DNA from: JBMNTP01 sp050945795 | Lineage (GTDB): Bacteria > Bacillota > Clostridia > Christensenellales > MGBC116941 | NCBI GenBank assembly: GCA_050945795.1 | Contig: JBMNTP010000019.1 | Location: 1-36,987 of the forward strand | Reading direction: 5' to 3' | Length of the DNA stretch: 36,987 nt | Part shown: positions 22,843-31,120 of the stretch, one piece after another | How positions within the stretch are numbered: position 1 is the stretch's first letter | Layout of the letters: every line of letters begins with the position of its first letter | The notes under the pieces: generated by a model | What the model saw: the letters and a program-made list of their open reading frames with translations, nothing else | Told to the model about the DNA's origin: nothing | Database searches by the model: none | Made by a program: the position numbers and the translations under genes

Positions 22843-22879
22843 AAAAACCGCTTGCGTATATCATTTTCTACGCAAACGG
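22843..22879 (-). terminator. Terminator-like hairpin between rsmG and noc
   Basis: CCGCTTGCGTA (22848-22858) and TACGCAAACGG (22869-22879) pair over 11 positions with one mismatch. On the minus strand five Us follow. It ends only about 15 bases before the noc ribosome site. Confidence 0.75.
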
Positions 22880-22994
22880 CGGCATTCCTTCCCTATTATT
22901 ACCGTTTCGACAAAACTAGTGGCGATACTCAAAAAGCTCCCTTCATCCGTCAAAACAAGCGTTTATATACTATTTTTATATAAATATCGACAAT

Positions 22995-23687
22995 TCACAG
23001 CGGCAATTTGCTTATTTTACCCGCCTGCCTTGGATAAGCCTTCGGCGTTTTTTCTATCTTTTCTATTACAACAACAGCATGATCAAAACCGGGCAAAGGC
23101 GTGGGATAAATGCCGCGAACACGCCCCCCCATAAGCTTTATAGCAGCCGCCGCGGTATCAACTTCTTCTTGTGCGGCGGCTCCTTTCATAGCGAGTAGCT
23201 GCCCGCCCGTTTTAACAAACGGCAAACAATATTCGACAAGCACATTGAGCGGAGCCACCGCTCTTGCCGTAGCAATGTCAAACGATTCACGCAGACTGCT
23301 TCGCGCGGCGTCCTCGGCTCTTGAGTGCAGCGTTGTAGCATCTATGCTAAGTTCATTTAAAACAAGGCTTAGAAAATCCACCCGCTTTTTAAGGCTGTCT
23401 AGCAGCGTAAGCTGCATATCAGGCCGCACTATTTTAAGAGGTATGCCGGGAAATCCTGCTCCTGTACCGACATCTATAACCGATGCGCCGCATTTAATAT
23501 GCTTTTCAAGCGCGGCGCTGTCGGCAAAATGTTTATACGCCGCCTCTTTAGGGTCGGTGATACGGGTAAGGTTTATTTTTTCATTCCATTCTATAATTAA
23601 ATCATAATACCTTTCAAACGCTAGTCGCTGCGTATCGTCAATACCGCCCAGCGTTTCAAAGGCCTCAATTATCGGCAGCTTTGTCAT
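22995..23687 (-). CDS. rsmG: 16S rRNA (guanine-N7)-methyltransferase RsmG (GidB)
   Basis: A 230-residue Rossmann methyltransferase that methylates G527 of 16S rRNA. The AdoMet motif is VIDVGTGAGFPGIPLKI (about 66-82), and NLTRITDPKEAAYKHFADS precedes it. The ATG follows AGGAGGAAAC and lies inside the end of mnmG (23-base overlap), so the genes are translationally coupled. In some bacteria, loss of this enzyme gives low-level streptomycin resistance. Confidence 0.95.
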   Translation of the reverse strand: MTKLPIIEAFETLGGIDDTQRLAFERYYDLIIEWNEKINLTRITDPKEAAYKHFADSAALEKHIKCGASVIDVGTGAGFPGIPLKIVRPDMQLTLLDSLKKRVDFLSLVLNELSIDATTLHSRAEDAARSSLRESFDIATARAVAPLNVLVEYCLPFVKTGGQLLAMKGAAAQEEVDTAAAAIKLMGGRVRGIYPTPLPGFDHAVVVIEKIEKTPKAYPRQAGKISKLPL

Positions 23688-25575
23688 GTTTCCTCCTGTG
23701 CAGCCATACCATAAGCACGCTTATATCGGCGGGCGAAACGCCGGATATACGCGACGCCTGCCCTACGCTCCTAGGACGCTGCGCCATAAGCTTTTGCCTC
23801 GCCTCAAGCCTTAGTCCGGCAATTCCTGTATAATCGGCGTCAGGCGGCAACAGCGCCTCCTCCAGCCTTTTAAACTGCGCTATCTGATCCTTCTGCTTCG
23901 ATATATACCCTTCATACTTAGCAATGATCTCTACCTGCTCTATAACGGCGGCATCGCTCGATGGATTATCTAAAAACAGCGCTATGTCGGCATACTCAAC
24001 ATTCTTGCGCTTAAGCAGCGAGTAAAAGTTAATGCCGCTTTTAAGCTGTCCTTCGCTTTTATCCTCAAGCATTGCGGATATGGCGGCATTATCATGCCTT
24101 ACATATGTTTTCTTGAGCCTCTGGAGCTCTTTTTCTATGCCTTCTTTTTTGGCTATATACCTGCTATATCTCTCATTATCGACAAGCCCTACGCCTCTTC
24201 CAATTTCTGTAAGCCTCAAATCGGCGTTATCCTGTCTTAGCTCTAGCCGGTATTCGGCACGAGAAGTCATCATACGGTACGGTTCGTTGGTGCCTTTTGT
24301 CACAAGATCATCTATAAGCACGCCTATATAAGCCTGTGAGCGGTCTATTATAAGCGGCGGACGGTTTTTACAGAGCATGGCGGCGTTTATGCCGCAAATA
24401 AGCCCTTGCGCAGCGGCTTCCTCGTATCCGCTAGAGCCATTTATCTGCCCCGCAAAAAATAGTCCCGTCACTTCTCTCGCCTCAAGCGATGGCGTTAGTT
24501 TTAGCGGGTCAATGCAGTCGTACTCTATGGCGTAAGCGTCGCGCATAATGCGGGCGTTCTCAAGGCCGGGTATTGTGTTCAGTATTTTTTTCTGTATTTC
24601 AGGCGGCATACTTGTAGAAATGCCCTGCGCGTACATTTCGCAGGTATCAAGGCCCTCCGGCTCTATAAATACCTGATGCCGCTCTTTATCAGCAAACCGC
24701 ACCACCTTATCCTCTATTGAAGGGCAATACCTGGCCCCTGTTCCCTTTATACTGCCGCTATACATGGGGCTTCTATGCAGATTCTCGCGTATAATGTCAT
24801 GTGTTGTGGCGTTTGTATATGTAAGATAGCAGGGTACCTGCTCCCTTTCTATGCTATTCGACATAAACGAAAAAGGCGTTATAGGCTTATCGCCGTATTG
24901 CGGCTGCATAGCGGTAAAATCTATGCTGTTACCGTCAATTCTTGGCGGCGTTCCCGTTTTAAACCTTCTAAGCTCAAAACCTATGTTTTCAAGTGACTCG
25001 GAAAGCCTATCGGCGGGAAAAAGCCCACTAGGGCCGCTGCTTACTCTATATTCCCCAATAATAACGCTGCTCTTTAAGTACACACCTGTAGCTACTATAA
25101 CGGCGCGGCATCTATAAAGTCCGCCCGTCGCTACTACAACGCCGCAAATTCCATCGCCGTCCTTCTCTATAGATATAACCTCACCTTGCCGCAATTCAAG
25201 CAGCGGCTGATTCTCAAGCGCCTGCTTCATTCTTAAATGGTAGCGTGTTTTATCATGCTGAGAGCGCAGCGAATGAACGGCGGGCCCTTTGCCGGTATTT
25301 AGCATTCTTATCTGTATGAATGTATCGTCGGCAGCCCGTCCCATCTCGCCGCCAAGCGCATCTATTTCTCGCACAAGATGCCCTTTAGATGTGCCGCCTA
25401 TAGAAGGATTGCACGCCAAAAGGCTGATGCTGTCAAGATTCATTGTAAGGCAAAGAGTATGGCAGCCAAGTCTTGCCGCCGCCAACGCCGCCTCAGCGCC
25501 GGCATGACCCGCGCCTATAACAACAACATCATAATTTCCCGCTTCATATTGTATATTTTCTACAAACTCTGTCAT
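23665..25575 (-). CDS. mnmG: tRNA U34 carboxymethylaminomethyl-modification enzyme MnmG (GidA)
   Basis: A 636-residue FAD protein that works with MnmE to build cmnm5U at the tRNA wobble position. VIGAGHAGAEAALAAARLG near the N-terminus binds FAD. The catalytic-cysteine region PCYLTYTNATTH and GARYCPSIEDKVVRF are present, as is the C-terminal helical MnmE/tRNA-binding domain ending in RISGVSPADISVLMVWL. Its ATG overlaps the mnmE stop by four bases. Length is normal for the family. Confidence 0.97.
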   Translation of the reverse strand: MTEFVENIQYEAGNYDVVVIGAGHAGAEAALAAARLGCHTLCLTMNLDSISLLACNPSIGGTSKGHLVREIDALGGEMGRAADDTFIQIRMLNTGKGPAVHSLRSQHDKTRYHLRMKQALENQPLLELRQGEVISIEKDGDGICGVVVATGGLYRCRAVIVATGVYLKSSVIIGEYRVSSGPSGLFPADRLSESLENIGFELRRFKTGTPPRIDGNSIDFTAMQPQYGDKPITPFSFMSNSIEREQVPCYLTYTNATTHDIIRENLHRSPMYSGSIKGTGARYCPSIEDKVVRFADKERHQVFIEPEGLDTCEMYAQGISTSMPPEIQKKILNTIPGLENARIMRDAYAIEYDCIDPLKLTPSLEAREVTGLFFAGQINGSSGYEEAAAQGLICGINAAMLCKNRPPLIIDRSQAYIGVLIDDLVTKGTNEPYRMMTSRAEYRLELRQDNADLRLTEIGRGVGLVDNERYSRYIAKKEGIEKELQRLKKTYVRHDNAAISAMLEDKSEGQLKSGINFYSLLKRKNVEYADIALFLDNPSSDAAVIEQVEIIAKYEGYISKQKDQIAQFKRLEEALLPPDADYTGIAGLRLEARQKLMAQRPRSVGQASRISGVSPADISVLMVWLHRRKHDKAADN

Positions 25576-26936
25576 TTACCCAGACAAAACCTTTCAAATA
25601 TCCTGTTTATAACATCCTCATCGGCGGCCTCGCCTGTTATAAGGCCGAGACTAAGCCGCGCTTCTCTAACATCGATGCTTACTATGTCCGGCTCCCTGCC
25701 CTGCTCCGCCGCGGCTATGGCGTCTGATACCGAGCCTAGCGCCGCCTTAAGCAGCAATACCTGCCGCCGGTTCGCCGATATCATATCCTCGCTCATAACG
25801 CCTTCTCGCCCAAACACAGCGACTATCTCATCTAACAGCGCTAAAACACCCTGCCCCAATTTTGCCGATATCAAAAATGCCTCGGTCTTTGAAAAGGCAT
25901 CCTTTATTTCAGCGTCTGTAACATTAATTTCAAGATCGCTTTTGTTAACGGCTATAATGTTTCTGCCGCCCGACAACTCTAAATACGCCTGCCTGTCCTC
26001 ATCCGTTATGCCTTTTGCGCCGTCTAGCATGAATATAGTTATATCCGCCTCCGCCGCGCTTTCAAGCGCTCGCTCAATACCTAGCTTTTCCGCCTCATCC
26101 TGCGCCCGCCTTATGCCGGCGGTATCAAAAAAACGTATTGTAAGGCCTTTATGCACATAGCACTCCTCTAAAGTATCGCGTGTAGTGCCGGGAATATCCG
26201 TTACAATAACGCGGTCGCGGCCGAGTATGGCGTTAAGCAAAGAGGATTTTCCTACATTCGGTCTTCCGGCAATAACTACCTTAACGCCTTCTCGCAGCAC
26301 CTCACCCATACCGGCGCGACTTATAAGATGAGATAGTTTATTATGCACGTCACGCAAACGCGCCGCTACATTCTCAAGCGTCTGCTGTTCTATATCCTCT
26401 TCGGGAAAATCTATGCTTGCCTCAATTTCCGCAGAAATATCAAGCAGATTATCGCTGCATAACGCTATTTCCTTTGACAGGGCGCCTTTCATCTGCCGCA
26501 GCGCCGCTTTGGCACTTAGCTCTCCTGAAGCGGATATAAAATCCATAACCGCCTCGGCACGCGATAAATCCAGCTTGCCGTTTAAAAAGGCTCGCTTTGT
26601 AAACTCACCCGGCTCCGCCAGCCTTAGGCCGACTTGGGATAGCGCTTCATAAGCGGCGGCAACGGCAACAGGCGAGCCATGCAAATGCAGCTCGGCTGAA
26701 TCCTCGCCGGTATACGATGAAGGTGACTTAAAATATACCGCCATGCATTCATCGCGAACCTCATTATCCAATACAAGCTCTCCCGTATACATTACGCGCG
26801 GCTCTAAATCCTTTTTAGAATAAGGCCTAAACACCGCCTCTAGTGCCTTTTTTGAAACGTCTCCGCTTATTCTTACCACCGCCACTCCGGCGCGACCCGG
26901 CGCGGTTGAAAGCGCGTATATTGTATCTGGTGCCAT
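25572..26936 (-). CDS. mnmE: tRNA modification GTPase MnmE (TrmE)
   Basis: A 454-residue GTPase partner of MnmG. The N-terminal folate-binding domain (APDTIYALSTAPGRAGVAVVRISG) is followed by a helical domain and an inserted G domain with GRPNVGKSS, DIPGTTRDT and NKSD. The C-terminus ends in the required CLGK, with Cys four residues from the end. GGAGGG lies six bases before the ATG. The gene begins about 20 bases after the jag terminator and leads the mnmE-mnmG-rsmG operon. Confidence 0.97.
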   Translation of the reverse strand: MAPDTIYALSTAPGRAGVAVVRISGDVSKKALEAVFRPYSKKDLEPRVMYTGELVLDNEVRDECMAVYFKSPSSYTGEDSAELHLHGSPVAVAAAYEALSQVGLRLAEPGEFTKRAFLNGKLDLSRAEAVMDFISASGELSAKAALRQMKGALSKEIALCSDNLLDISAEIEASIDFPEEDIEQQTLENVAARLRDVHNKLSHLISRAGMGEVLREGVKVVIAGRPNVGKSSLLNAILGRDRVIVTDIPGTTRDTLEECYVHKGLTIRFFDTAGIRRAQDEAEKLGIERALESAAEADITIFMLDGAKGITDEDRQAYLELSGGRNIIAVNKSDLEINVTDAEIKDAFSKTEAFLISAKLGQGVLALLDEIVAVFGREGVMSEDMISANRRQVLLLKAALGSVSDAIAAAEQGREPDIVSIDVREARLSLGLITGEAADEDVINRIFERFCLGK

Positions 26937-26957
26937 TGTATTCCCTCCGTTATTACA

Positions 26958-26984
26958 GCAAAACCCCCGCTTTTAGGGCGGGGG
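26958..26984 (-). terminator. Terminator between jag and mnmE
   Basis: CCCCCGC (26964-26970) pairs with GCGGGGG (26978-26984). On the minus strand TTTT follows. Confidence 0.8.
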
Positions 26985-26994
26985 TGGGATTAAG

Positions 26995-27615
26995 TTACTT
27001 TTTAAGGTCAATCACCACATATCTGTTCGGATCCTCACCCTCCGAATATGTAGTTATCGACGGATGATTTTGCAAGGTCGCGTGCATAATGCGGCGCTCG
27101 TACGGATTCATGGGCTCAAGCTCAATCTTCCTTCCCGTTTTCTGCGCCTTGCCCGCCAGCCTTCTAGCCAGCCTTGCGAGCGTTTCCTCCCTTTTAACCC
27201 TGTAGTTCTCGGTATCAAGAACCACCCTTTTATATTCTTCTCTATCCTTATTTATAACAAGACTTGAAAGGTATTGCAGCGCGTCGAGCGTTTCGCCCCT
27301 GTGGCCTATAAGCACGCCCATATTCGGCCCAGATGCCTTTATATGTATGCTTTCCTCGTCCTCAGTTATGGCTAAAGTAGCCTTAACGCCCATGCGATCG
27401 AGCACTCCATTAAGGAAATGTCCTTCCTCAACCGTCTCCTCTACCCTCTCACTCAGTTTTACAACAGCCTTTCTTCCGGCGATACCTAGTATACCCTTTG
27501 AGCCTTCGCTAATTATATCTATATCAACTTCGTCAATGGAAAGGGACAATTCCTGCAATCCATTAAAAATCGCCTCGTCAACCGTTCTTCCTGTTGCCTC
27601 AATTACCCTAGACAT
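26995..27615 (-). CDS. jag: RNA-binding protein Jag/KhpB
   Basis: A 206-residue protein: Jag N-terminal domain (about 1-52, with SEGSKGILGIAGRKA), a KH domain (about 75-140, with GPNMGVLIGHRGETLDALQ) and an R3H domain (about 145-206, with NPYERRIMHATLQ). KhpB with KhpA binds RNA and influences cell division and envelope growth, and in this position is linked to YidC. It begins one base after the yidC stop. A terminator follows. Confidence 0.94.
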   Translation of the reverse strand: MSRVIEATGRTVDEAIFNGLQELSLSIDEVDIDIISEGSKGILGIAGRKAVVKLSERVEETVEEGHFLNGVLDRMGVKATLAITEDEESIHIKASGPNMGVLIGHRGETLDALQYLSSLVINKDREEYKRVVLDTENYRVKREETLARLARRLAGKAQKTGRKIELEPMNPYERRIMHATLQNHPSITTYSEGEDPNRYVVIDLKK

Positions 27616-27616
27616 T

Positions 27617-28480
27617 TTATACCTCCGAACTTAGCGGTTCTGGTTTTATAAGCTTTTTCAATATAAGCGACTGTATAATGGTGTAAATATTGTTGGTTAT
27701 CCAGTAAACTGCGAATACCGCGGTAACGGTAAGGCAGATGTATCCTGAAAACAACGGCATTATAACCATCATCATGCTGTTCGCCGACTGCGCGCCGGGC
27801 TGTGCCTGCTGCGTTGGCGTAAGCTTTTGAGAAAGGAACATACTTCCGGCCTGTATAACAGCGAAAAGCCCATAGCCGTTGTTATAGTTGGCAAATTGCG
27901 CCGTTGTCGCCGCTGTAACCGCCTCATAATCTATGTTTTGCACCTGCGTAAGCAGCTGCTCCGGCAATGCCTTCATTATATTTTGCCATTCTGTAAGGTT
28001 TGGCAGTACAGTAGTGCTAAACGGACTGTCCGGCCGCCACATATTGTGAACCCAAAGCCAGCTCGGCAAATCAATAACTGCTCCGCCGGTATTATTCATC
28101 TCAATAACCATAAGCGCCGTTTGCTCATCTGAAAGCATTTTAAGGCAGCCGTAAAGCGCCAGCATTATAGGAAGCTGCAAAAGCATAGGCAAACAGCCGC
28201 CCATGGGTTTTATATTCTCTTTTTTATAGTATTCACTTACTTTAGCCTGTTGAACCCTGGGATCAGGGTATCTTTTTTTAATCTTCTCAACTTTTTCAGA
28301 TGCCGCCATAACCTTGGCCATTGATTTTCTCTGCTTGATATCAAGCGGCAGCATCAGTATTTTTATAACTATAACGAGAAGTATTGTAGCTAAGACATAA
28401 TCGTGTGTGATGTTATTATAAAAAAACTTCAAAACCAGTGCAAAAAAATCAGCTATGAAGTTATTTTGAAGAAATCCCAT
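27617..28480 (-). CDS. yidC: Membrane protein insertase YidC/OxaA (SpoIIIJ type)
   Basis: A 287-residue short-form insertase with about five membrane segments, without the large periplasmic domain of proteobacterial YidC. It inserts small membrane proteins with or without Sec. TM1 reads LLVIVIKILMLPLDIKQ, where the groove arginine of Bacillus SpoIIIJ (about R73) is replaced by K40. The cytoplasmic loop with KKRYPDPR and the GGCLPMLLQLPIMLALY helix are typical. No lipoprotein-type Cys signal is obvious. Start is zero bases from the yidD stop. Confidence 0.93.
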   Translation of the reverse strand: MGFLQNNFIADFFALVLKFFYNNITHDYVLATILLVIVIKILMLPLDIKQRKSMAKVMAASEKVEKIKKRYPDPRVQQAKVSEYYKKENIKPMGGCLPMLLQLPIMLALYGCLKMLSDEQTALMVIEMNNTGGAVIDLPSWLWVHNMWRPDSPFSTTVLPNLTEWQNIMKALPEQLLTQVQNIDYEAVTAATTAQFANYNNGYGLFAVIQAGSMFLSQKLTPTQQAQPGAQSANSMMMVIMPLFSGYICLTVTAVFAVYWITNNIYTIIQSLILKKLIKPEPLSSEV

Positions 28481-28717
28481 TTACTTTCCTCCCTGTTTCA
28501 CATCCTTATTAGGAACCGGATCGTATCCGCCTTTGCAAAACGGATTACAGCGCAGCAATCTAAAGAGCGCCAGGCATAAGCCTTTAAAAACGCCGTAATC
28601 TTGAATTGCCGTATAAGCGTATTGCGAGCAGGAAGGCACAAAGCGGCAGGCGGCAGGAAGCATAGGTGAAATATGCTTTCTGTACGCTTCAATCAACTTT
28701 AAAAGAAGCTTTTTCAT
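28481..28717 (-). CDS. yidD: Membrane protein insertion efficiency factor YidD
   Basis: A 78-residue protein with the family signature CRFVPSCSQYAYTAI and LLRCNPFCKGGYDPVP. YidD is membrane-associated and assists YidC-dependent insertion. The start overlaps the end of rnpA by 29 bases and the stop abuts yidC, as in most bacteria. The cysteines at the family positions are all present. Confidence 0.95.
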   Translation of the reverse strand: MKKLLLKLIEAYRKHISPMLPAACRFVPSCSQYAYTAIQDYGVFKGLCLALFRLLRCNPFCKGGYDPVPNKDVKQGGK

Positions 28718-29057
28718 CGCACCTTTTCTTTTCCGACCATGCTCCGGACTTGTCTACGAGCTGCTTTATTGTTTTGAGTATTGTCCAATAATCACATTCG
28801 GAGCTGCCCTCTCGGGCAATAAAAATATACTTGCCCGGCTTTATATCGGGAAGAATACTGCGAAACGCCTCTCGCATCCTGCGCTTAAGCTTGTTTCTTT
28901 GAACGCTGTTCCCTATTTTCTTCCCGATGGAAAAACCGACTTTAATGGTATTGCCCCTAAGATAAACAAGAGCCAATACTTTGGAGGCATATCTGCGCCC
29001 CCTTCTATAAACGTATTGAAAATCCTTGTTTCTTCTTAAAGAATATGATCTGTCCAA
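28689..29057 (-). CDS. rnpA: Ribonuclease P protein component
   Basis: A 122-residue basic protein that helps RNase P RNA cut tRNA precursors. It has the family pattern YSLRRNKDFQYVYRRGRR and the RNR-type motif GNSVQRNKLKRRMREA. I place the start at a TTG at 29057: GGAGG (29064-29068) lies six bases upstream and family members begin at about this point. Another in-frame TTG at 29081 lacks this spacing. The start lies about 35 bases beyond a terminator hairpin following rpmH. Confidence 0.92.
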   Translation of the reverse strand: MDRSYSLRRNKDFQYVYRRGRRYASKVLALVYLRGNTIKVGFSIGKKIGNSVQRNKLKRRMREAFRSILPDIKPGKYIFIAREGSSECDYWTILKTIKQLVDKSGAWSEKKRCDEKASFKVD

Positions 29058-29086
29058 AGTCGGCCTCCGTAAACACCGCAAGCTAT

Positions 29087-29108
29087 AAAAAGGCCGTTAA
29101 AAACGGCC
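29087..29108 (-). terminator. Terminator hairpin between rpmH and rnpA
   Basis: GGCCGTT (29092-29098) and AACGGCC (29102-29108) pair perfectly with a three-base loop, then five Us on the minus strand. It overlaps the rpmH stop codon. Confidence 0.75.
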
Positions 29109-29242
29109 TAAGCTGAAAGAACTTTCCTGCCTTTTCTGCGCCTTCTAGCCAATACTCTTCTTCCCGCCGTTTTTTTCATACGCGCTCTAAATCCATGTAC
29201 CTTTGAACGCTGTCTTTTTTTCGGTTGGTATGTTCGTAACAT
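29108..29242 (-). CDS. rpmH: 50S ribosomal protein L34
   Basis: A 44-residue, very basic ribosomal protein. It reads MLRTYQPKKRQRSKVHGF, then RMKKTAGRRVLARRR and ends KVLSA, the universal L34 pattern. A GGAG ribosome site lies upstream of the ATG. It heads the leftward gene run beside oriC and has a consensus promoter at 29302-29330. Confidence 0.97.
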   Translation of the reverse strand: MLRTYQPKKRQRSKVHGFRARMKKTAGRRVLARRRRKGRKVLSA

Positions 29243-29301
29243 TATAAGCACTCCTCTATTGTACCCCTTACGGGGGTTTGTTCCCACAAAATCACTACTG
29301 T

Positions 29302-29330
29302 ATTATAAGCTAAACACCAGGGCATGTCAA
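29302..29330 (-). promoter_or_regulatory. Consensus rpmH promoter
   Basis: On the minus strand a perfect TTGACA (29330-29325), a 17-base spacer and a perfect TATAAT (29307-29302). It is the strongest promoter I see in the window. Confidence 0.88.
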
Positions 29331-29560
29331 GAAAGTTCTGCCACTGTAATCATACCCTATAATAGCTTTATTAATATATTTGGCAGTCTGTTTATTATTG
29401 CATAGATTTTACAAGTTTGGTATCATGTTATTGACAATGGGTGTCTTATGATTTCGTGGTTATACACATTACTCTGTGGATTGTGTATAATAACTGCGAT
29501 GGGCAATAAAACGCTTAAAATACCACCGCATAGTTGCAGTTTGACTAAAGGCAAGCAGGA

Positions 29561-29588
29561 TTGTCAACAGTTTATGCTCAGGTATTAT
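29561..29588 (+). promoter_or_regulatory. Candidate dnaA promoter
   Basis: TTGTCA (29561-29566), a 16-base spacer and TATTAT (29583-29588). This gives a short leader to the GGGGG ribosome site of dnaA. It lies downstream of the DnaA boxes, which would suit autoregulation. Confidence 0.45.
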
Positions 29589-29616
29589 TCTTTTTTTTCT
29601 ATAGGGGGATAAATTT

Positions 29617-30942
29617 ATGAATGATTTTGAGAATATTTGGCAGGAGGCTTTAACGAGAATTCATGCTGATACTTCCGACTTCAGCTTTAATGAATGGATA
29701 AAAAAACTAAAGCCGCTTAGCGCTTATTCCGGCTCATTCGTTCTTGAAGCCCCTAATTCGGCTATACGAGGCCTAGCGAATAAAAGGCAATATACAGATA
29801 TTTTCCTTCGCGCTATAAACGCTGTTTCTTCTGGTGAATTCACTTCAATAGAAGTATCTATACCCGGTCAAACTATAAAAGAACAACCGGTGCCGGTACA
29901 GGAAGAATCAAGCGTTCTTAATCCGCGCTATGTATTTGATACTTTTGTAGTAGGCGTAAGCAACCGCTACGCTCACGCAGGAGCTGTGGCTATAACAGAG
30001 GCTCCAGGAAAAATATATAATCCTTTATATATATATGGAAACACAGGCCTTGGCAAAACGCACCTTATGCATGCCATAGGAAACGCCATAAAATCAAATA
30101 ATCCTGCAGCCAAAGTCGTATATGCCACCAGCGAGCAGTTTACAAACGACCTTATAACCGCCATCGGCTCTATAGACAAAGATGCGAACAACAAGTTCCG
30201 CGATAAATACCGCAACGCCGATGTACTTTTGGTTGACGATATACAGTTTTTTAGCAGCAACAAATACACTACAAACGAGGAATTTTTTCATACATTTAAT
30301 TCTCTGTACGAAGCGAGCAAGCAGATTGTGCTTTCAAGTGATAAGCATCCTCGCGATATACCCAAGCTTGAAGAACGCATACGCTCCCGCTTCCAATGCG
30401 GGCTTACCGTTGATATTAAAGAGCCAAATTATGAAACAAGGGTGGCTATACTTAAAAATAAAGCAAAGATAGACTCGCTTGACGTAAGCGACGATGTAAT
30501 AAACTATATCGCCGAGATGAACGAAACGAACATACGCGTACTTGAAAGCACATTGCTGCAAGTCAAATTTTACTGTTCGCTGCATAATTCGCCTATGACG
30601 CTGCCACTCGCTAAAGAGGCGCTCAAAGGTATAATAGATATGAACAAGCCCAGGGCTGTAACTATTGAAAAAATAAAGCAGGTAGTATGCGATTACTACA
30701 ATATTAGCCTTGAGGATATAGACTCAAAGAAACGCTCAAGAAATATAGTTACGCCGCGGCATGTCGCTATATATCTCGCAAGGCAGCTTATGGATATCTC
30801 TTCAACCGATATAGGCGCCGCCTTTGGAGGAAGAGATCATTCAACAATACTTTCGGCGTTTGACAGTATGGAAAATAAGCTCAAAGAGGACAGCATGCTT
30901 CAGGCGGTTGTTAACGAGCTTACATCTATAATAAGAAATTAA
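29617..30942 (+). CDS. dnaA: Chromosomal replication initiator DnaA
   Basis: A 441-residue AAA+ initiator. Domain I (about 1-85) contains WxxAL and FNEWIKKL. Domain II is short. Domain III has NPRYVFDTFVVG, the Walker A GNTGLGKTH (about 141-149), Walker B VLLVDDIQFF, and the arginine-finger region RIRSRFQCGL. Domain IV has the box-reading signature AFGGRDHSTIL (about 411-421). GGGGGAT lies about eight bases before the ATG. DnaA boxes lie on both sides of the gene. Confidence 0.98.
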   Translation: MNDFENIWQEALTRIHADTSDFSFNEWIKKLKPLSAYSGSFVLEAPNSAIRGLANKRQYTDIFLRAINAVSSGEFTSIEVSIPGQTIKEQPVPVQEESSVLNPRYVFDTFVVGVSNRYAHAGAVAITEAPGKIYNPLYIYGNTGLGKTHLMHAIGNAIKSNNPAAKVVYATSEQFTNDLITAIGSIDKDANNKFRDKYRNADVLLVDDIQFFSSNKYTTNEEFFHTFNSLYEASKQIVLSSDKHPRDIPKLEERIRSRFQCGLTVDIKEPNYETRVAILKNKAKIDSLDVSDDVINYIAEMNETNIRVLESTLLQVKFYCSLHNSPMTLPLAKEALKGIIDMNKPRAVTIEKIKQVVCDYYNISLEDIDSKKRSRNIVTPRHVAIYLARQLMDISSTDIGAAFGGRDHSTILSAFDSMENKLKEDSMLQAVVNELTSIIRN

Positions 30943-31120
30943 ACTGTTTATCCACAAATATACACTAATATGTTGGTAATTACCGGGATTATCCTTTCGA
31001 TATCAACAGCGGCTTTTGTTTTAAGACTATACCTTTAGTCGGTTATCCACATTATCAACGCTACTACTACTACTATTTAAATATATATATACAACACTAC
31101 TACAAAGAGGGGTTGAAAAA
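30943..31120. other. oriC: oriC, downstream part (unwinding site with DnaA-trios)
   Basis: The dnaA-dnaN gap has a perfect DnaA box TTATCCACA at 30948-30956 and another at 31043-31051. The second is directly abutted by a degenerate box TTATCAACG (31052-31060). Next come five CTA trios (31061-31075) and then an AT-rich stretch (31076-31092). This is the layout of the Bacillus basal unwinding system, in which DnaA loads from boxes onto trios to melt the AT-rich DNA. Confidence 0.92.

Larger units (their letters stand above)
29243..29616. other. oriC: oriC, upstream part (rpmH-dnaA intergenic region)
   Basis: An AT-rich, gene-free region between the divergent rpmH and dnaA. DnaA-box matches are TTATACACA (29460-29468, plus), TGTGTATAA (29482-29490, inverted) and an imperfect TGTGGATTG (29475-29483). 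It also holds the rpmH promoter and a probable dnaA promoter. This is the equivalent of the upstream DnaA-box cluster of bipartite Bacillota origins. Confidence 0.85.

Noticed and set aside
29431..29460. TTGACA at 29431 as the dnaA -35
   Set aside because: No -10-like hexamer lies 16-18 bases downstream.
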